Positions 34,266 to 42,980 of a DNA stretch of 64,000 nucleotides are shown here, piece by piece; the first letter of the stretch is position 1, and every line of letters begins with the position of its first letter. A model generated the notes under the pieces. The model was not told the origin of the DNA, did not search any database, and saw only the letters and a list, made by a program, of their open reading frames with translations. The DNA comes from CBFFRJ01 sp051486985 (lineage in GTDB: Bacteria; Pseudomonadota; Gammaproteobacteria; Enterobacterales; Enterobacteriaceae). Location of the stretch: NCBI RefSeq assembly GCF_051486985.1, contig NZ_JAHVDV010000032.1:1-64000 (forward strand), in the 5' to 3' direction. Position numbers and translations under genes: made by a program.

Positions 34266-34943
34266 CTATACCAGCAGTTCCGACGCCAGCCGCGCCACCA
34301 GCACGTTAGAGAGTAATACCGGCACATCGAGGGCTTTCTGGAATAAATCGCGGTGCCATTGATGAAAGCCAAGGCAATTAAGCATTAAAACATCGGCCCC
34401 CTGGTCGATCAGGCTTTTTCCTGCTTCTACCAGCTCATATTCCGTCGCCTGGAAGGGGTGGGCCAGTTCATAGTAGGGTTCGTTCTCAAGCAGCGCCCAC
34501 TTTTGTCTCTGTTGAGCCATCAGCTCCGGAATAGGCACAATAACCCCGACCTGGTGTCCGTCAACAATAGAGGCGACCAGCGGCGGAATAATGCGTTGCG
34601 GTTCGATAAGAATGGCATTTCTCGCACTCAGGCCACGAATCGGCGCAGTGCTCATCAGCAAAATGACGTCGTAGCCCTGGTTATCAAGCACTTCAATGAC
34701 ACTTTGCAGATCGCGTTCCACTTTCTCGCGTGAAACACTGACGATGTTCTCGTCACTCAGCCGGGTTGGCAGGGGGGTTTGCCCTGGCTCAAGGTAATAT
34801 TCCTTTTGGACCTCTTCTGGTTCCATGTTGCCGAGCAAGCTAACATGGGTAATTTGCTGTTCAGAAATATGTTCGGTCAACAGCGGTAAGATCTCTTTTA
34901 CAGGCACCACACCGATGGTGAGGATTGCCAGGGTCGCACTCAT
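34266..34943 (-). CDS. aroM: AroM family protein
   Basis: Function unknown; it is named for its place beside aroL and its co-regulation with it in E. coli. The ATG at 34943 gives 225 residues, the E. coli length (a frame 27 codons longer lacks a ribosome site). The sequence has an Asp/Glu racemase-like look (VISVLDNQGYDVILLMS-type strand, DVLMLNCLGFHQ). It lies downstream of yaiA and aroL on the same strand and may be read from the TyrR-controlled aroL promoter. Confidence 0.9.
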   Translation of the reverse strand: MSATLAILTIGVVPVKEILPLLTEHISEQQITHVSLLGNMEPEEVQKEYYLEPGQTPLPTRLSDENIVSVSREKVERDLQSVIEVLDNQGYDVILLMSTAPIRGLSARNAILIEPQRIIPPLVASIVDGHQVGVIVPIPELMAQQRQKWALLENEPYYELAHPFQATEYELVEAGKSLIDQGADVLMLNCLGFHQWHRDLFQKALDVPVLLSNVLVARLASELLV

Positions 34944-35184
34944 TGTATATCCGCCTTGCAACACTGCACGTTTATTCAGGCTTCGGCGGAAACCGGAAGT
35001 ACAACTGAGTGGCATCCCGTGCATTCGCGTCGGATAACCACCTCTCTTCCAGTTTCCGGAAGTTTCCAGAATGATTTAATAACGTTTGATTATTATCGGT
35101 CATCATCCACTTTACCAGGGTGAATAATGTGACGAAAACCTCTTTTTCAGCCTTTACGGAACAGCAGTAGGAGCACCTCAGGCA

Positions 35185-35376
35185 TCAACTTTTTTCCGGG
35201 TCCTCATAGCGACGTTTTGCATCAAGGGCTTCCTGCTCCGTAGGATGTTCACTTATCAAGGCATCAGGTTTAGGGTGATCGGCACGGAGCTGATACCAGG
35301 TAACAGTCTGCCCGGTCGCGCCTTTTTCGATGGTAACGACACGGGCTTCTCTTGGATAGGGTGGTTTACTGGCCAT
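35185..35376 (-). CDS. yaiA: Small protein YaiA
   Basis: A 63-residue protein of unknown function, same length as E. coli YaiA, rich in Pro and charged residues (KPPYPREARVVTIEKG at the start). It lies between aroL (49 bases upstream) and aroM, and is probably part of the aroL transcript under TyrR control. Confidence 0.9.
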   Translation of the reverse strand: MASKPPYPREARVVTIEKGATGQTVTWYQLRADHPKPDALISEHPTEQEALDAKRRYEDPEKS

Positions 35377-35425
35377 GACTTTTCCTTTTATTTCAGTCAG
35401 GCTTTAAGTATAGACAATCGTTTCG

Positions 35426-35950
35426 CTAACTGGCGCGGGCCATACCGATCGCGTGACGAATTTCAGCAATAACCTCATCAAGGCTCGCCGAAGCATCGAC
35501 AACGTGATGCGCAGTCTCACGGTAGAGTGCATCCCGCCCGGCCAGCACCTCACTGACCTCTTCGCGAATCGGCTTACCGGTGAGCGTCGGGCGCTGGCTC
35601 TCGTGTGGATAAGCTTCCAGACGATCCACCAACACCGAAACCGGGGCGTGCAGATAAAAGACCAGCCCTTTTTCACGCATGAACTGACGATTATATTCGC
35701 TCAGAACGATCCCCCCGCCCGTCGCAACCACATGAGCAGGTGCCGTGACCGCCTCCAGCGCTTGCGTCTCTCTGGCCCGAAAGCCCTGCCAGCCTTCCTG
35801 ACAAACCAACTGCGCAACGGTCATCTGCGCCTGTTCCTGCAGCCAGTGGTCGGTGTCAACAAACTTACAGGACTGTAACTGCGAAAGCGCATGACCGATG
35901 GTGGTTTTTCCGCAGCCGCGTGCGCCAATGAGAAAGATGGGTAGCGTCAT
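35426..35950 (-). CDS. aroL: Shikimate kinase 2
   Basis: AroL phosphorylates shikimate in the common aromatic amino acid pathway. The ATG at 35950 gives 174 residues, equal to E. coli. The Walker A is GARGCGKTT (about 8-16); the shikimate-binding DTDHW, GFRARE and ATGGGI segments follow. A TyrR box stands upstream, as in E. coli, where TyrR (and TrpR) repress the gene. The longer frame upstream has no support. Confidence 0.96.
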   Translation of the reverse strand: MTLPIFLIGARGCGKTTIGHALSQLQSCKFVDTDHWLQEQAQMTVAQLVCQEGWQGFRARETQALEAVTAPAHVVATGGGIVLSEYNRQFMREKGLVFYLHAPVSVLVDRLEAYPHESQRPTLTGKPIREEVSEVLAGRDALYRETAHHVVDASASLDEVIAEIRHAIGMARAS

Positions 35951-36027
35951 GAACTGATGTTCCCTCAGATGTTGCAAGGTGCATGAAAAATGAAAGTGAT
36001 TGATCACCCCGCGTGGTGTCTTGCGGT

Positions 36028-36045
36028 CGTAAATTAATCTTTACA
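36028..36045 (-). promoter_or_regulatory. TyrR box upstream of aroL
   Basis: On the minus strand the site reads tgtaaa-N6-tttacg, one base from the TyrR consensus TGTAAA-N6-TTTACA. It is about 78 bases upstream of the aroL start, in the expected control region. A weaker partner (tgtagc...ttact near 36128) may be a second box. Confidence 0.75.
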
Positions 36046-36219
36046 TATGAAAGTATTATTTGCATCCCGCTCCGACTAAATCCAGAAACGACGCCTGGTT
36101 TGAGCGTAAAGATTTTAATGCAACCCGTGTAGCGATAACCTTACTTAAACTCATGACGGTTGACAAGGCTACGGGCGAAGTAAGCGTAACATATTCACAT
36201 GACAGTCATAATGTGAAGG

Positions 36220-36678
36220 CTATCCCTGACGACGTTGCCGCTCCAGTAACCATTTATCCAGTTGCGCGGCAAATTGCTGACGATCGCGCTGGGTCAGGCT
36301 GTCCGGGCCGCCGGTCTGAATACCGCTGGCACGCAGGGTGTCCATAAAATCGCGCATGGTCAGCCTCTCTTTTATGGTCGCCTCGGTATAGCGCTCGCCA
36401 CGTGGATTAAGCGCTTCGCCCCCTTTTGCCAGGACCTCCGCCGCGAGAGGAATGTCGGCGGTGATAACCAGATCCCCTTGTCCGCAGAGACGGACGATTT
36501 CGTTATCAGCGACGTCAAAACCCGCCGCGACCCTCACTGAACGTATAAAACGGGACGGTGGAACGCGGATATTCTGGTTTGCCACCAATGTTAGCGGCGT
36601 TTGCGTGCGCTCGGCGGCACGAAAAAGAATCTCTTTAATTACATTCGGACAGGCGTCCGCATCAACCCAAATCACCAT
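36220..36678 (-). CDS. yaiI: YaiI/YqxD family protein (UPF0178)
   Basis: A small protein of unknown function with a PIN/NYN-like start (MVIWVDADACPN, which carries the acidic cluster typical of nuclease folds). The 152 residues equal E. coli YaiI. It is divergent from proC by 138 bases and stands upstream of the aroL promoter region. Confidence 0.92.
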   Translation of the reverse strand: MVIWVDADACPNVIKEILFRAAERTQTPLTLVANQNIRVPPSRFIRSVRVAAGFDVADNEIVRLCGQGDLVITADIPLAAEVLAKGGEALNPRGERYTEATIKERLTMRDFMDTLRASGIQTGGPDSLTQRDRQQFAAQLDKWLLERQRRQG

Positions 36679-36816
36679 GCTGACCTCTCAGTTAGTTGCG
36701 TTCATTGTGGCGTTAAATCCAGGGCACGCAAAGCATAACGTTAAGATTTAGCCCTGCATCACCGTCATGCGTTAAGCTATAGCCCACAACACACTATCAG
36801 CGGAGAGACAGAGGGA

Positions 36817-37623
36817 ATGGAGAAAAAAATCGGTTTTATCGGCTGCGGCAATATGGGTAAAGCGATTCTGGGTGGGCTTATTGCCAGTGGTCAGGTACAG
36901 CCTGGACAGATCTGGGTCTACACCCCGTCGCCGGACAAGGTTGCGGCTCTGCATGATGAATATGGGATTAACGCTGCCCAGAGCGCGCAGGAAGTGGCCC
37001 AGGTTGCGGATATCGTCTTCGGTGCGGTCAAACCTAACATCATGATTAAAGTCCTCAGCGATGTGGCGTCCAGCCTGAATAAAGAGACCCTGGTTGTCTC
37101 CATTGCTGCCGGCGTCACGCTGGATCAACTGGCGCGCGCGCTCGGCCACGATCGCAAAATCATCCGCACCATGCCAAATACCCCTTCGCTGGTGAATGCT
37201 GGCATGACCTCCGTCACCGCCAACGCGCTGGTGACTGATGCAGATATCGCCGATGTACTGAGCATATTCCGAAGTTTTGGCGAAGCGGAAGTCGTTTCTG
37301 AATCCATGATCCACCCGGTGGTGGGCGTCAGTGGTTCCGCCCCTGCCTACGTGTTTATGTTCATTGAAGCGATGGCCGATGCCGCCGTGCTTGGCGGTAT
37401 GCCCCGTGCGCAAGCTTACCGCTTTGCGGCGCAGGCGGTCATGGGATCGGCAAAAATGGTGCTGGAAACCGGTAAGCACCCCGGCGAGCTTAAAGATATG
37501 GTCTGCTCGCCAGGAGGAACGACCATTGAAGCGGTAAAAGTGCTGGAAGAGAAAGGTTTTCGCGCGGCCATCATGGATGCCATGCAGGCCTGTATGGCGA
37601 AGTCTGAAGCACTGAGCAAATAA
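36817..37623 (+). CDS. proC: Pyrroline-5-carboxylate reductase
   Basis: ProC reduces pyrroline-5-carboxylate to proline with NAD(P)H, the last step of proline synthesis, as a cytosolic oligomer. The 268 residues carry the Rossmann motif GFIGCGNMGKA (about 5-15) and the C-terminal signature (DMVCSPGGTTIEAVKVLE) of the family. It is monocistronic and ends in a strong hairpin. Confidence 0.98.
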   Translation: MEKKIGFIGCGNMGKAILGGLIASGQVQPGQIWVYTPSPDKVAALHDEYGINAAQSAQEVAQVADIVFGAVKPNIMIKVLSDVASSLNKETLVVSIAAGVTLDQLARALGHDRKIIRTMPNTPSLVNAGMTSVTANALVTDADIADVLSIFRSFGEAEVVSESMIHPVVGVSGSAPAYVFMFIEAMADAAVLGGMPRAQAYRFAAQAVMGSAKMVLETGKHPGELKDMVCSPGGTTIEAVKVLEEKGFRAAIMDAMQACMAKSEALSK

Positions 37624-37624
37624 A

Positions 37625-37662
37625 GGAGTGCGCCACAGGCAGGTTCACCGGTGGCGCCTCTC
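37625..37662. terminator. Hairpin between convergent proC and the Rieske reductase
   Basis: An interrupted GC stem (ggag-gcgccac / ggtggcgc-ctcc) fills the gap between the two stop codons. It probably ends both messages, although the U-run is poor. Confidence 0.5.
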
Positions 37663-37663
37663 C

Positions 37664-39187
37664 TCAGGCAAACATTTCGCTGGCCGCGTCAAGGCTGAGC
37701 GGCCGCTGCATCTTCAGCAGCAGTGCCGCGGTTTGCGTGTACTCTCCGCTGCTCAGCACAGCTTTTAATATCCCCTCCTCGCCGTAAAGCACCGCAAAGC
37801 GCTTGCTGTCGAAGGAGCCGAGCATTTTTGTGCTGTCCCAGTCTGCGGCGTAGCCCAGGTACTCAAATCGGGTGCCAAAGTGGGTCGTCCAGAAAAAGGG
37901 CACCTGAGTAAAGCGGTGCTGCGCGCCCATCATATTCAGCGCCGCCAGATGGCCCTGCTGCTGCGCAACACGCCAGTGTTCAATGCGCCGACGCCCTTCG
38001 GGAGCAGGATAGCTCGCAATGTCCCCTACGGCCCAAACGTCCGGCGCAGCCGTAAGCATTTCATCGACAGTCAGGCTGCCATCCTCTTCACGATGAAGAT
38101 CATGGACGAACGCCGTAGAGGGAGTAACGCCCGTGGCAAATACCACCACATGCGCAGGCAGGGTGCGGCCATTTTTAAGCACCACGCTATGCACCTGCCC
38201 GTTCCCCTGCAGAGCAGCAGGCTCACCGGTCACGAATTTCACACCATTTTGTTTGTGCAGTTCAAAGAAGTGACGCCCCATTTCCTCGCCAAACTGCGGA
38301 ACAAAAGGGAGTTCATGGCGGGAGACGACGGTGACATTTATGTCCTGATTACGTAATGCTGCCGCCAGTTCCATAGCAATAAAGCTGTTACCGATAATCA
38401 CCAGCTGTTGCTCACGCTCAACGTCATTTAACAACTGCTCCGCCTGGTGTATATCACGCAGGACATGCACGCCGCCCAGCTCTCTGCCTTCGGTTTCAGG
38501 CCACACGGGCTGCCCGCCCGTCGCCAGCAGAAGCTTGTCATAACGGATAGTATTGCCACTGCTCAATGTCAGCAGGTGCTCGCGGCTGTTGAGCTGGGTG
38601 ACCTCCCCACGCACGCTTTCAACGCCAGGCTGATGATAAAAGGCTTCATCCAGAATATGCGGCACTTCGCCGATCTTCATCTTTCCCGCCGGGACAAATT
38701 TGCTCAGTGCTGTACGGTCATAAGGTGCATCATCCTCTTTATCAATCAGGATCAGCCGCCCCTTATAACCTTCATCCTGCAGGGTGATGGCTGCCGCACT
38801 GCCAGCCGCCCCCGTTCCCACAATAACGGTGGTCTCTTCTTCATCGCCACGGATCTGGGGAAAACGTGCAGGAGACATCGGGCGCGGGTTGACCATCACC
38901 CGATTTTCCTCAATCAGAACCGGGTACTGTTTCAGGCTGGAGAGGGCTAACGGCTCCAGCCACTGTCCGTTTCGGATGTCAAACTCTGCCTTATGCCACG
39001 GGCAGACAAGGCGACCTTCACATACCGCCCCTTGCTCCAGCGGCGCGCCTGCATGCGGGCATTTACTTTGAAACGCCCGCACCTGGGCCAGAGTACGAAT
39101 GAGGATAATCGAGGTACCAGATACTTCAAATTTTACCGGCTGACCTTCGGGTAATTTATTGATTTCAGTTACAAATTGATAGCTCAT
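37664..39187 (-). CDS. Rieske [2Fe-2S]/FAD-dependent oxidoreductase (AIF-like)
   Basis: A two-part redox protein of 507 residues from the ATG at 39187. Residues 1-105 form a Rieske domain with ligands C43, H45, C62 and H65 (CPH...CPWH). From about 118 onward there is a pyridine-nucleotide-disulfide reductase body, with an FAD site (TTVIVGTGAAGSAAA) and an NAD(P)H site (LVIIGNSFIAMELAAALRN), close to apoptosis-inducing-factor-like reductases and ferredoxin reductases. The natural partner is not evident. It is not found between proC and dgcC in K-12. Confidence 0.82.
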   Translation of the reverse strand: MSYQFVTEINKLPEGQPVKFEVSGTSIILIRTLAQVRAFQSKCPHAGAPLEQGAVCEGRLVCPWHKAEFDIRNGQWLEPLALSSLKQYPVLIEENRVMVNPRPMSPARFPQIRGDEEETTVIVGTGAAGSAAAITLQDEGYKGRLILIDKEDDAPYDRTALSKFVPAGKMKIGEVPHILDEAFYHQPGVESVRGEVTQLNSREHLLTLSSGNTIRYDKLLLATGGQPVWPETEGRELGGVHVLRDIHQAEQLLNDVEREQQLVIIGNSFIAMELAAALRNQDINVTVVSRHELPFVPQFGEEMGRHFFELHKQNGVKFVTGEPAALQGNGQVHSVVLKNGRTLPAHVVVFATGVTPSTAFVHDLHREEDGSLTVDEMLTAAPDVWAVGDIASYPAPEGRRRIEHWRVAQQQGHLAALNMMGAQHRFTQVPFFWTTHFGTRFEYLGYAADWDSTKMLGSFDSKRFAVLYGEEGILKAVLSSGEYTQTAALLLKMQRPLSLDAASEMFA

Positions 39188-39329
39188 AACAGTGCTCTCG
39201 TACCAGTGTGGGAAAAGGGTCGTAACGCCAGACAGCGCACACCACGAGGAAAAATAAAGACACACAAAAGGTAATGGTGACGCTTTAAGCCTGGCAGAGA
39301 TTAGACGTTGAGCAACAAGACGGGAGGTT

Positions 39330-40445
39330 TCAGGCAGCCACTTCAGTACGATTGCGCCCCGCTTTTTTCGCTTTATAAAGGGCCAGATCGGCAGATTTTA
39401 GCCATTCACGATGATGGGTCATCTCTTCGGTCAGCGAGGCAATGCCTACGCTGATGTGCAGTTCAAGCTGGGGGACACTGGTAAGGCGGAAGGTCGCCAG
39501 GCGATCGTGCACCCGCGCCATGGCTGCGATAGCATTTTCGGAGGAAGTGCCGCCCATAATGATGGCAAACTCGTCGCCGCCAAAACGACCAATCACATCA
39601 CTTCCCCGCAGGCTGAGCTGGAGATGACGCGTGATCGCAATGATCGCTTCATCGCCAATATCGTGACCGTGGGTATCATTGATCAACTTAAAATGATCAA
39701 CGTCGATAAGTAACAGCGTTGCGACGCGCTGGTGCCGTCTGGAGTGATCATACTCGCTGCGCAGTAACGTTTCCCAATGACGCCGGTTATAAACCCCTGT
39801 CATGCCATCACGGATGCTCATCTCCTGAAGCCGTCGCCGGTGCTCCTCCATGCGCGCCATAGTCCGGTAGCTCACCCAGGAAAAGAGCAGCGGATAGATA
39901 AGCAGGACTGGCACAGTCAGCCAGACGGTAAATGGCGAACTGACCGGGTTGACGGCCACACCGGTGAGTTTGAGCGTTGTCAGACCAGATACCAAAGTCA
40001 GAATCACGGCTGCGATACAAAGACGCGTGCCCCCCGCGCACATGGTGGTGGTGATGACCATGATGGCGAGCGCCAGCGACGGCATCAGGTTCAGGCCGGT
40101 TAACGCCATCCAGACCCCTGCGAAGATGGCATCTGCCTTCAGGTTGTGTATTTCGCTGGTGAGCGGATCGCTGGATCGCGAGGAAAGCTGCCAGGCCAGA
40201 TGGGGCCAGACGAACGTCCAGAGCACCAGTAGTACCCACCAGCCTCCCGCCGTCGGCCTGGATACCAGTTCGGCGGCCAGCGGGAAGAACAGACATGCAA
40301 GCCCTACGGCACGAGGCAATCTCTCCCGTCGCGCGAAATGCAGACCGTCGCTGTAACGATCCTCGTCGCGACGCTTGACGTTGCCCTCCTTGCCCGCCTC
40401 TTCGTCGGTATAAAAGCTATTATCACTCATAATTTTTGGGAACAT
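39330..40445 (-). CDS. dgcC: Diguanylate cyclase DgcC (AdrA)
   Basis: Makes cyclic di-GMP; in E. coli and Salmonella its product activates cellulose synthesis via BcsA. The ATG at 40445 gives 371 residues, the E. coli length, starting MFPKIMSDN. The N-terminal MASE2-type membrane domain has several helices (about 50-200); the GGDEF domain follows with the active-site motif GGDEF intact at about 289-293 and DGMTGVYNRRHWE ahead of it. In E. coli it is activated by CsgD. It is the neighbour of psiF, same strand. Confidence 0.95.
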   Translation of the reverse strand: MFPKIMSDNSFYTDEEAGKEGNVKRRDEDRYSDGLHFARRERLPRAVGLACLFFPLAAELVSRPTAGGWWVLLVLWTFVWPHLAWQLSSRSSDPLTSEIHNLKADAIFAGVWMALTGLNLMPSLALAIMVITTTMCAGGTRLCIAAVILTLVSGLTTLKLTGVAVNPVSSPFTVWLTVPVLLIYPLLFSWVSYRTMARMEEHRRRLQEMSIRDGMTGVYNRRHWETLLRSEYDHSRRHQRVATLLLIDVDHFKLINDTHGHDIGDEAIIAITRHLQLSLRGSDVIGRFGGDEFAIIMGGTSSENAIAAMARVHDRLATFRLTSVPQLELHISVGIASLTEEMTHHREWLKSADLALYKAKKAGRNRTEVAA

Positions 40446-40501
40446 TCTGAAACAATTTCCCAAATTATAGAGAGGGGGTGTGGGGAGAAAGTATGAAATT
40501 T

Positions 40502-40529
40502 CGGGTGAGCGAAGGATGCCGCTCACCCG
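40502..40529. terminator. Hairpin downstream of psiF
   Basis: The arms cgggtgagc and gctcacccg (10-base loop) form a perfect stem just past the psiF stop, with only a short aaattt tract after it on the minus strand. Confidence 0.5.
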
Positions 40530-40535
40530 TTCGGC

Positions 40536-40856
40536 TTAGCCGGTTTTTTTCAGACAGGCACTCATGAACTTGCTGCGATCTTCACCTTTAAGCGATTGCT
40601 GAGTGGCCTGTGAATTGCACTCGCGCATCTTTTGCTGCTGCGGTGACAGGCTTTTTTGACCAGGTTCAGTGTGGGTATTTTTCAGGCAGTCACTCATGTA
40701 TTGCTTGCGGGCATCGCCGGAGAGCGTCTGGACGTTCGCTTGTTGATTACACAGGGTCATTCGTTGTTGTTGAGGAGTAAGAGGTTTTTCAGCAGCGCTA
40801 AGCGCCGTGACGAACACAAGACCGAACAGGAGCGTGACCAGTAAGGTTATTTTCAT
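40536..40856 (-). CDS. psiF: Phosphate-starvation-inducible protein PsiF
   Basis: A small secreted protein of unknown function, 106 residues as in E. coli. A signal peptide (cleaved after about LSA, residue 21) is followed by two psiF repeats, each with QQQ(R/K)M-x-x-CN and a second Cys. It is adjacent to phoA and in E. coli is induced with it under phosphate limitation. Here a hairpin between the two genes suggests partial read-through or a separate promoter. Confidence 0.93.
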   Translation of the reverse strand: MKITLLVTLLFGLVFVTALSAAEKPLTPQQQRMTLCNQQANVQTLSGDARKQYMSDCLKNTHTEPGQKSLSPQQQKMRECNSQATQQSLKGEDRSKFMSACLKKTG

Positions 40857-40903
40857 AGCACCATCCTTCTTGAAGTTTGCTTCTTAAGAATGGTCTGTAC
40901 GGG

Positions 40904-40943
40904 TAAAAAAACCACCCGACGGAAGAAATTCCCGCCGGGCGGC
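40904..40943 (-). terminator. phoA terminator
   Basis: The stem ccgcccggcggg / ccgtcgggtgg is followed on the minus strand by a run of seven T. It is an intrinsic terminator between phoA and psiF. Confidence 0.75.
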
Positions 40944-40945
40944 TC

Positions 40946-42361
40946 TTATTTCAGACCAAGCGCTGCTTTCATAGTGAAGAACAGGTCAGTCTGATCGGTG
41001 AGGCCAACCACGTTGGCGGCATGAGGACCATAGGCAGCAATACGTATCTGCGTGCCGGTATGTTCCATAGACTCTTCTTCAGAGTTGCCATATGTCATCG
41101 CCATCACCGTGCCGTCTTTGGTATTGAGCAACTGGCTCAGGCCCGGCGCTTTGGTATCAGCAGGGATGATCTGGCTGGCATGCGCATGGTCAGCGGTTAC
41201 GATAACCAGCGTGTTGCCCTTTTTTTTCGCGAACGCGAGTGCTTTTTGTACCGCTTCGTCAAGATCGACCGTTTCACCTATCTGACCACATGGATTGGCA
41301 GCGTGATCCTGTTTGTCAATGGAAGCACCTTCGACCTGCAGGAAGAAGCCTTTCTCATTTTTGCTCAGCAGCTCAAGGGCCTTATCGGTCATTTGCGCCA
41401 GAGTCGGAATGGTGTCGTTGCGTTTAGCATTCGGCGTACAGGTTACGGCGGGTTTATCGGTATTGCCGTGCAAAGAGGCTTTTGGTCCTTCCCAGCGTAC
41501 CGGCATATTGCCTTCAGAGAACAGACCCAACAGCGGTTTATCCTGACTGGCATCAGTAATGGCGGCAAGGCCAGCAGCATCGCCTACCAGTTGGTAGCCG
41601 CGCGCCTGCGCCTGCTCACGCAGTGTCTTACCTTTCCATTCACCTGCCGTGGCCGCTTCGCTGAAAGTTTTTGCGCCGCCACCCAGCGTGACGTCCGCAC
41701 GGGCGTTGAGCAGTTGTTCCGTAATTGATCCTTTGCCACCTTTTTCCAGTGCGTTAGCAGCGCATTTTTCGCTGGTCACGCTCGGGCCGTAGCATTTACG
41801 CGAAATAACATGGGAAACCAGGGCTGCGGGGGTGGCGTCCTGTAACTCCGCTGTCGAGACGTTGCCGGTTGCCAGGCCTGCGGCCTTTGCCATTTCCAGA
41901 ATCGTCATATGATCTTTTTCATGGATATCGACACCCAGCGCGCCATTGTAGGTCTTCACGCCGGTAGACCATGCGGTCGCAGACGCGGCCGAGTCGGTAA
42001 CATAATCAGGTTTGCCCGTTTTTTTATCGAGCGCATAGTGCGTATATTGCCCCGTCAGCGGTAGGGCATCTATACCTTTGAAATAGCCACCCGCACCTTC
42101 AGCATAATTTCGTGCAGCGGTAATTTCGGAGTCGCCCATCCCATCGCCAATGAGCAAAATGATATTTTTAGCGGGCTTATCATTCAGTGAAGCGCGAATA
42201 GCATCGGTCTGATCGCCACTTAAACGGCGAGCGCCGCCCTGGGCCGTAATATCGCCTTGCGCGGCACGCGTTTCCAATACTGCCGTCGAAGAGGTCTCAG
42301 CATAAATAACAGGGGTAAACAGCATCGGAAATAAGGCAAGGAATAATGCGCTCTGTTTCAA
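40946..42361 (-). CDS. phoA: Alkaline phosphatase
   Basis: A periplasmic zinc/magnesium phosphomonoesterase that frees inorganic phosphate, 471 residues as in E. coli. A signal peptide is followed by the active-site segment TDSAASATAW (Ser nucleophile), the metal-binding EGASIDKQDHAANP and TADHAHAS, and four Cys for the two disulfides. The start codon here is TTG (42359-42361), with ggagaa ahead; the E. coli gene also uses a non-ATG start (GTG). A Pho box lies at 42425-42444. Confidence 0.97.
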   Translation of the reverse strand: MKQSALFLALFPMLFTPVIYAETSSTAVLETRAAQGDITAQGGARRLSGDQTDAIRASLNDKPAKNIILLIGDGMGDSEITAARNYAEGAGGYFKGIDALPLTGQYTHYALDKKTGKPDYVTDSAASATAWSTGVKTYNGALGVDIHEKDHMTILEMAKAAGLATGNVSTAELQDATPAALVSHVISRKCYGPSVTSEKCAANALEKGGKGSITEQLLNARADVTLGGGAKTFSEAATAGEWKGKTLREQAQARGYQLVGDAAGLAAITDASQDKPLLGLFSEGNMPVRWEGPKASLHGNTDKPAVTCTPNAKRNDTIPTLAQMTDKALELLSKNEKGFFLQVEGASIDKQDHAANPCGQIGETVDLDEAVQKALAFAKKKGNTLVIVTADHAHASQIIPADTKAPGLSQLLNTKDGTVMAMTYGNSEEESMEHTGTQIRIAAYGPHAANVVGLTDQTDLFFTMKAALGLK

Positions 42362-42424
42362 TTTATTTTCTCCGTGTAAAAATACTTAAAAGAAATAAAA
42401 AACAGAGCGACTATAGGCAGCGCG

Positions 42425-42444
42425 CATGACAGTCAGATGACAAT
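42425..42444 (-). promoter_or_regulatory. Pho box of phoA, overlapping the iraP stop
   Basis: On the minus strand it reads attgtcatctgactgtcatg, two TGTCAT repeats 11 bases apart, as in PhoB sites. The iraP stop codon (42433-42435) is inside it. A -10 of the form tatagt is about 20 bases closer to phoA, as in E. coli. Confidence 0.75.
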
Positions 42445-42723
42445 CTGACCTTCCTTACCAACCTGGTTGCGCGGGTGCCTTAAAAGCTTTTTTAAGTATT
42501 GTTGAAGTAACTCCCTATCCTGCGGGGGAACCTCTGAATCCGGCGAAATATCATCCATTGCACCTTCGATGCTGTCGATAAGCGCCTGCTGCTCCGGTTG
42601 CGCCATCTGTCGTAACAGTGCCGTTACGACGATCTCAAGCGCCTCCACCTGCGCAACCAGTTCTTTGGACTCTTCTTCCTTTTGGGCAAGTTTCACTAAT
42701 AATTCTGCAATGAGATTTTTCAT
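42433..42723 (-). CDS. iraP: Anti-adaptor protein IraP
   Basis: IraP inhibits RssB, so stabilising the stationary-phase sigma factor RpoS, notably under phosphate starvation. The 96 residues start MKNLIAELLVKLAQKEEESK like E. coli IraP, but the protein is 10 residues longer than the 86 of E. coli, with a C-terminal extension (NQVGKEGQIVI). Coiled-coil-prone helices are visible. It lies upstream of phoA on the same strand. Confidence 0.93.
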   Translation of the reverse strand: MKNLIAELLVKLAQKEEESKELVAQVEALEIVVTALLRQMAQPEQQALIDSIEGAMDDISPDSEVPPQDRELLQQYLKKLLRHPRNQVGKEGQIVI

Positions 42724-42980
42724 AGTGCTATTTCCTTATGTGAGATCCGCTGAAGTTAGCATTCTCATTAGTAGTTGCAAAGCAGATGCAACTACTATTT
42801 TTAGTCAAAATCCGTGACTTGCAACTCATAATATTAAAAGCGTATTAGCGAAACGTTTCTCTGCTACAAAAGCGTACAATGGCCAACTCAACGCTGAAAA
42901 AATAACGGCTAAAAACCGACCTTTTATATAAAAAAACTTATCGAACTGCCTGGGTAATAGACCCGTGACAAGTCATCTGT

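Noticed and set aside
36060..36347. 95-codon plus-strand frame between aroL and yaiI
   Set aside because: It spans the aroL control region and antisense yaiI; no recognisable domain.
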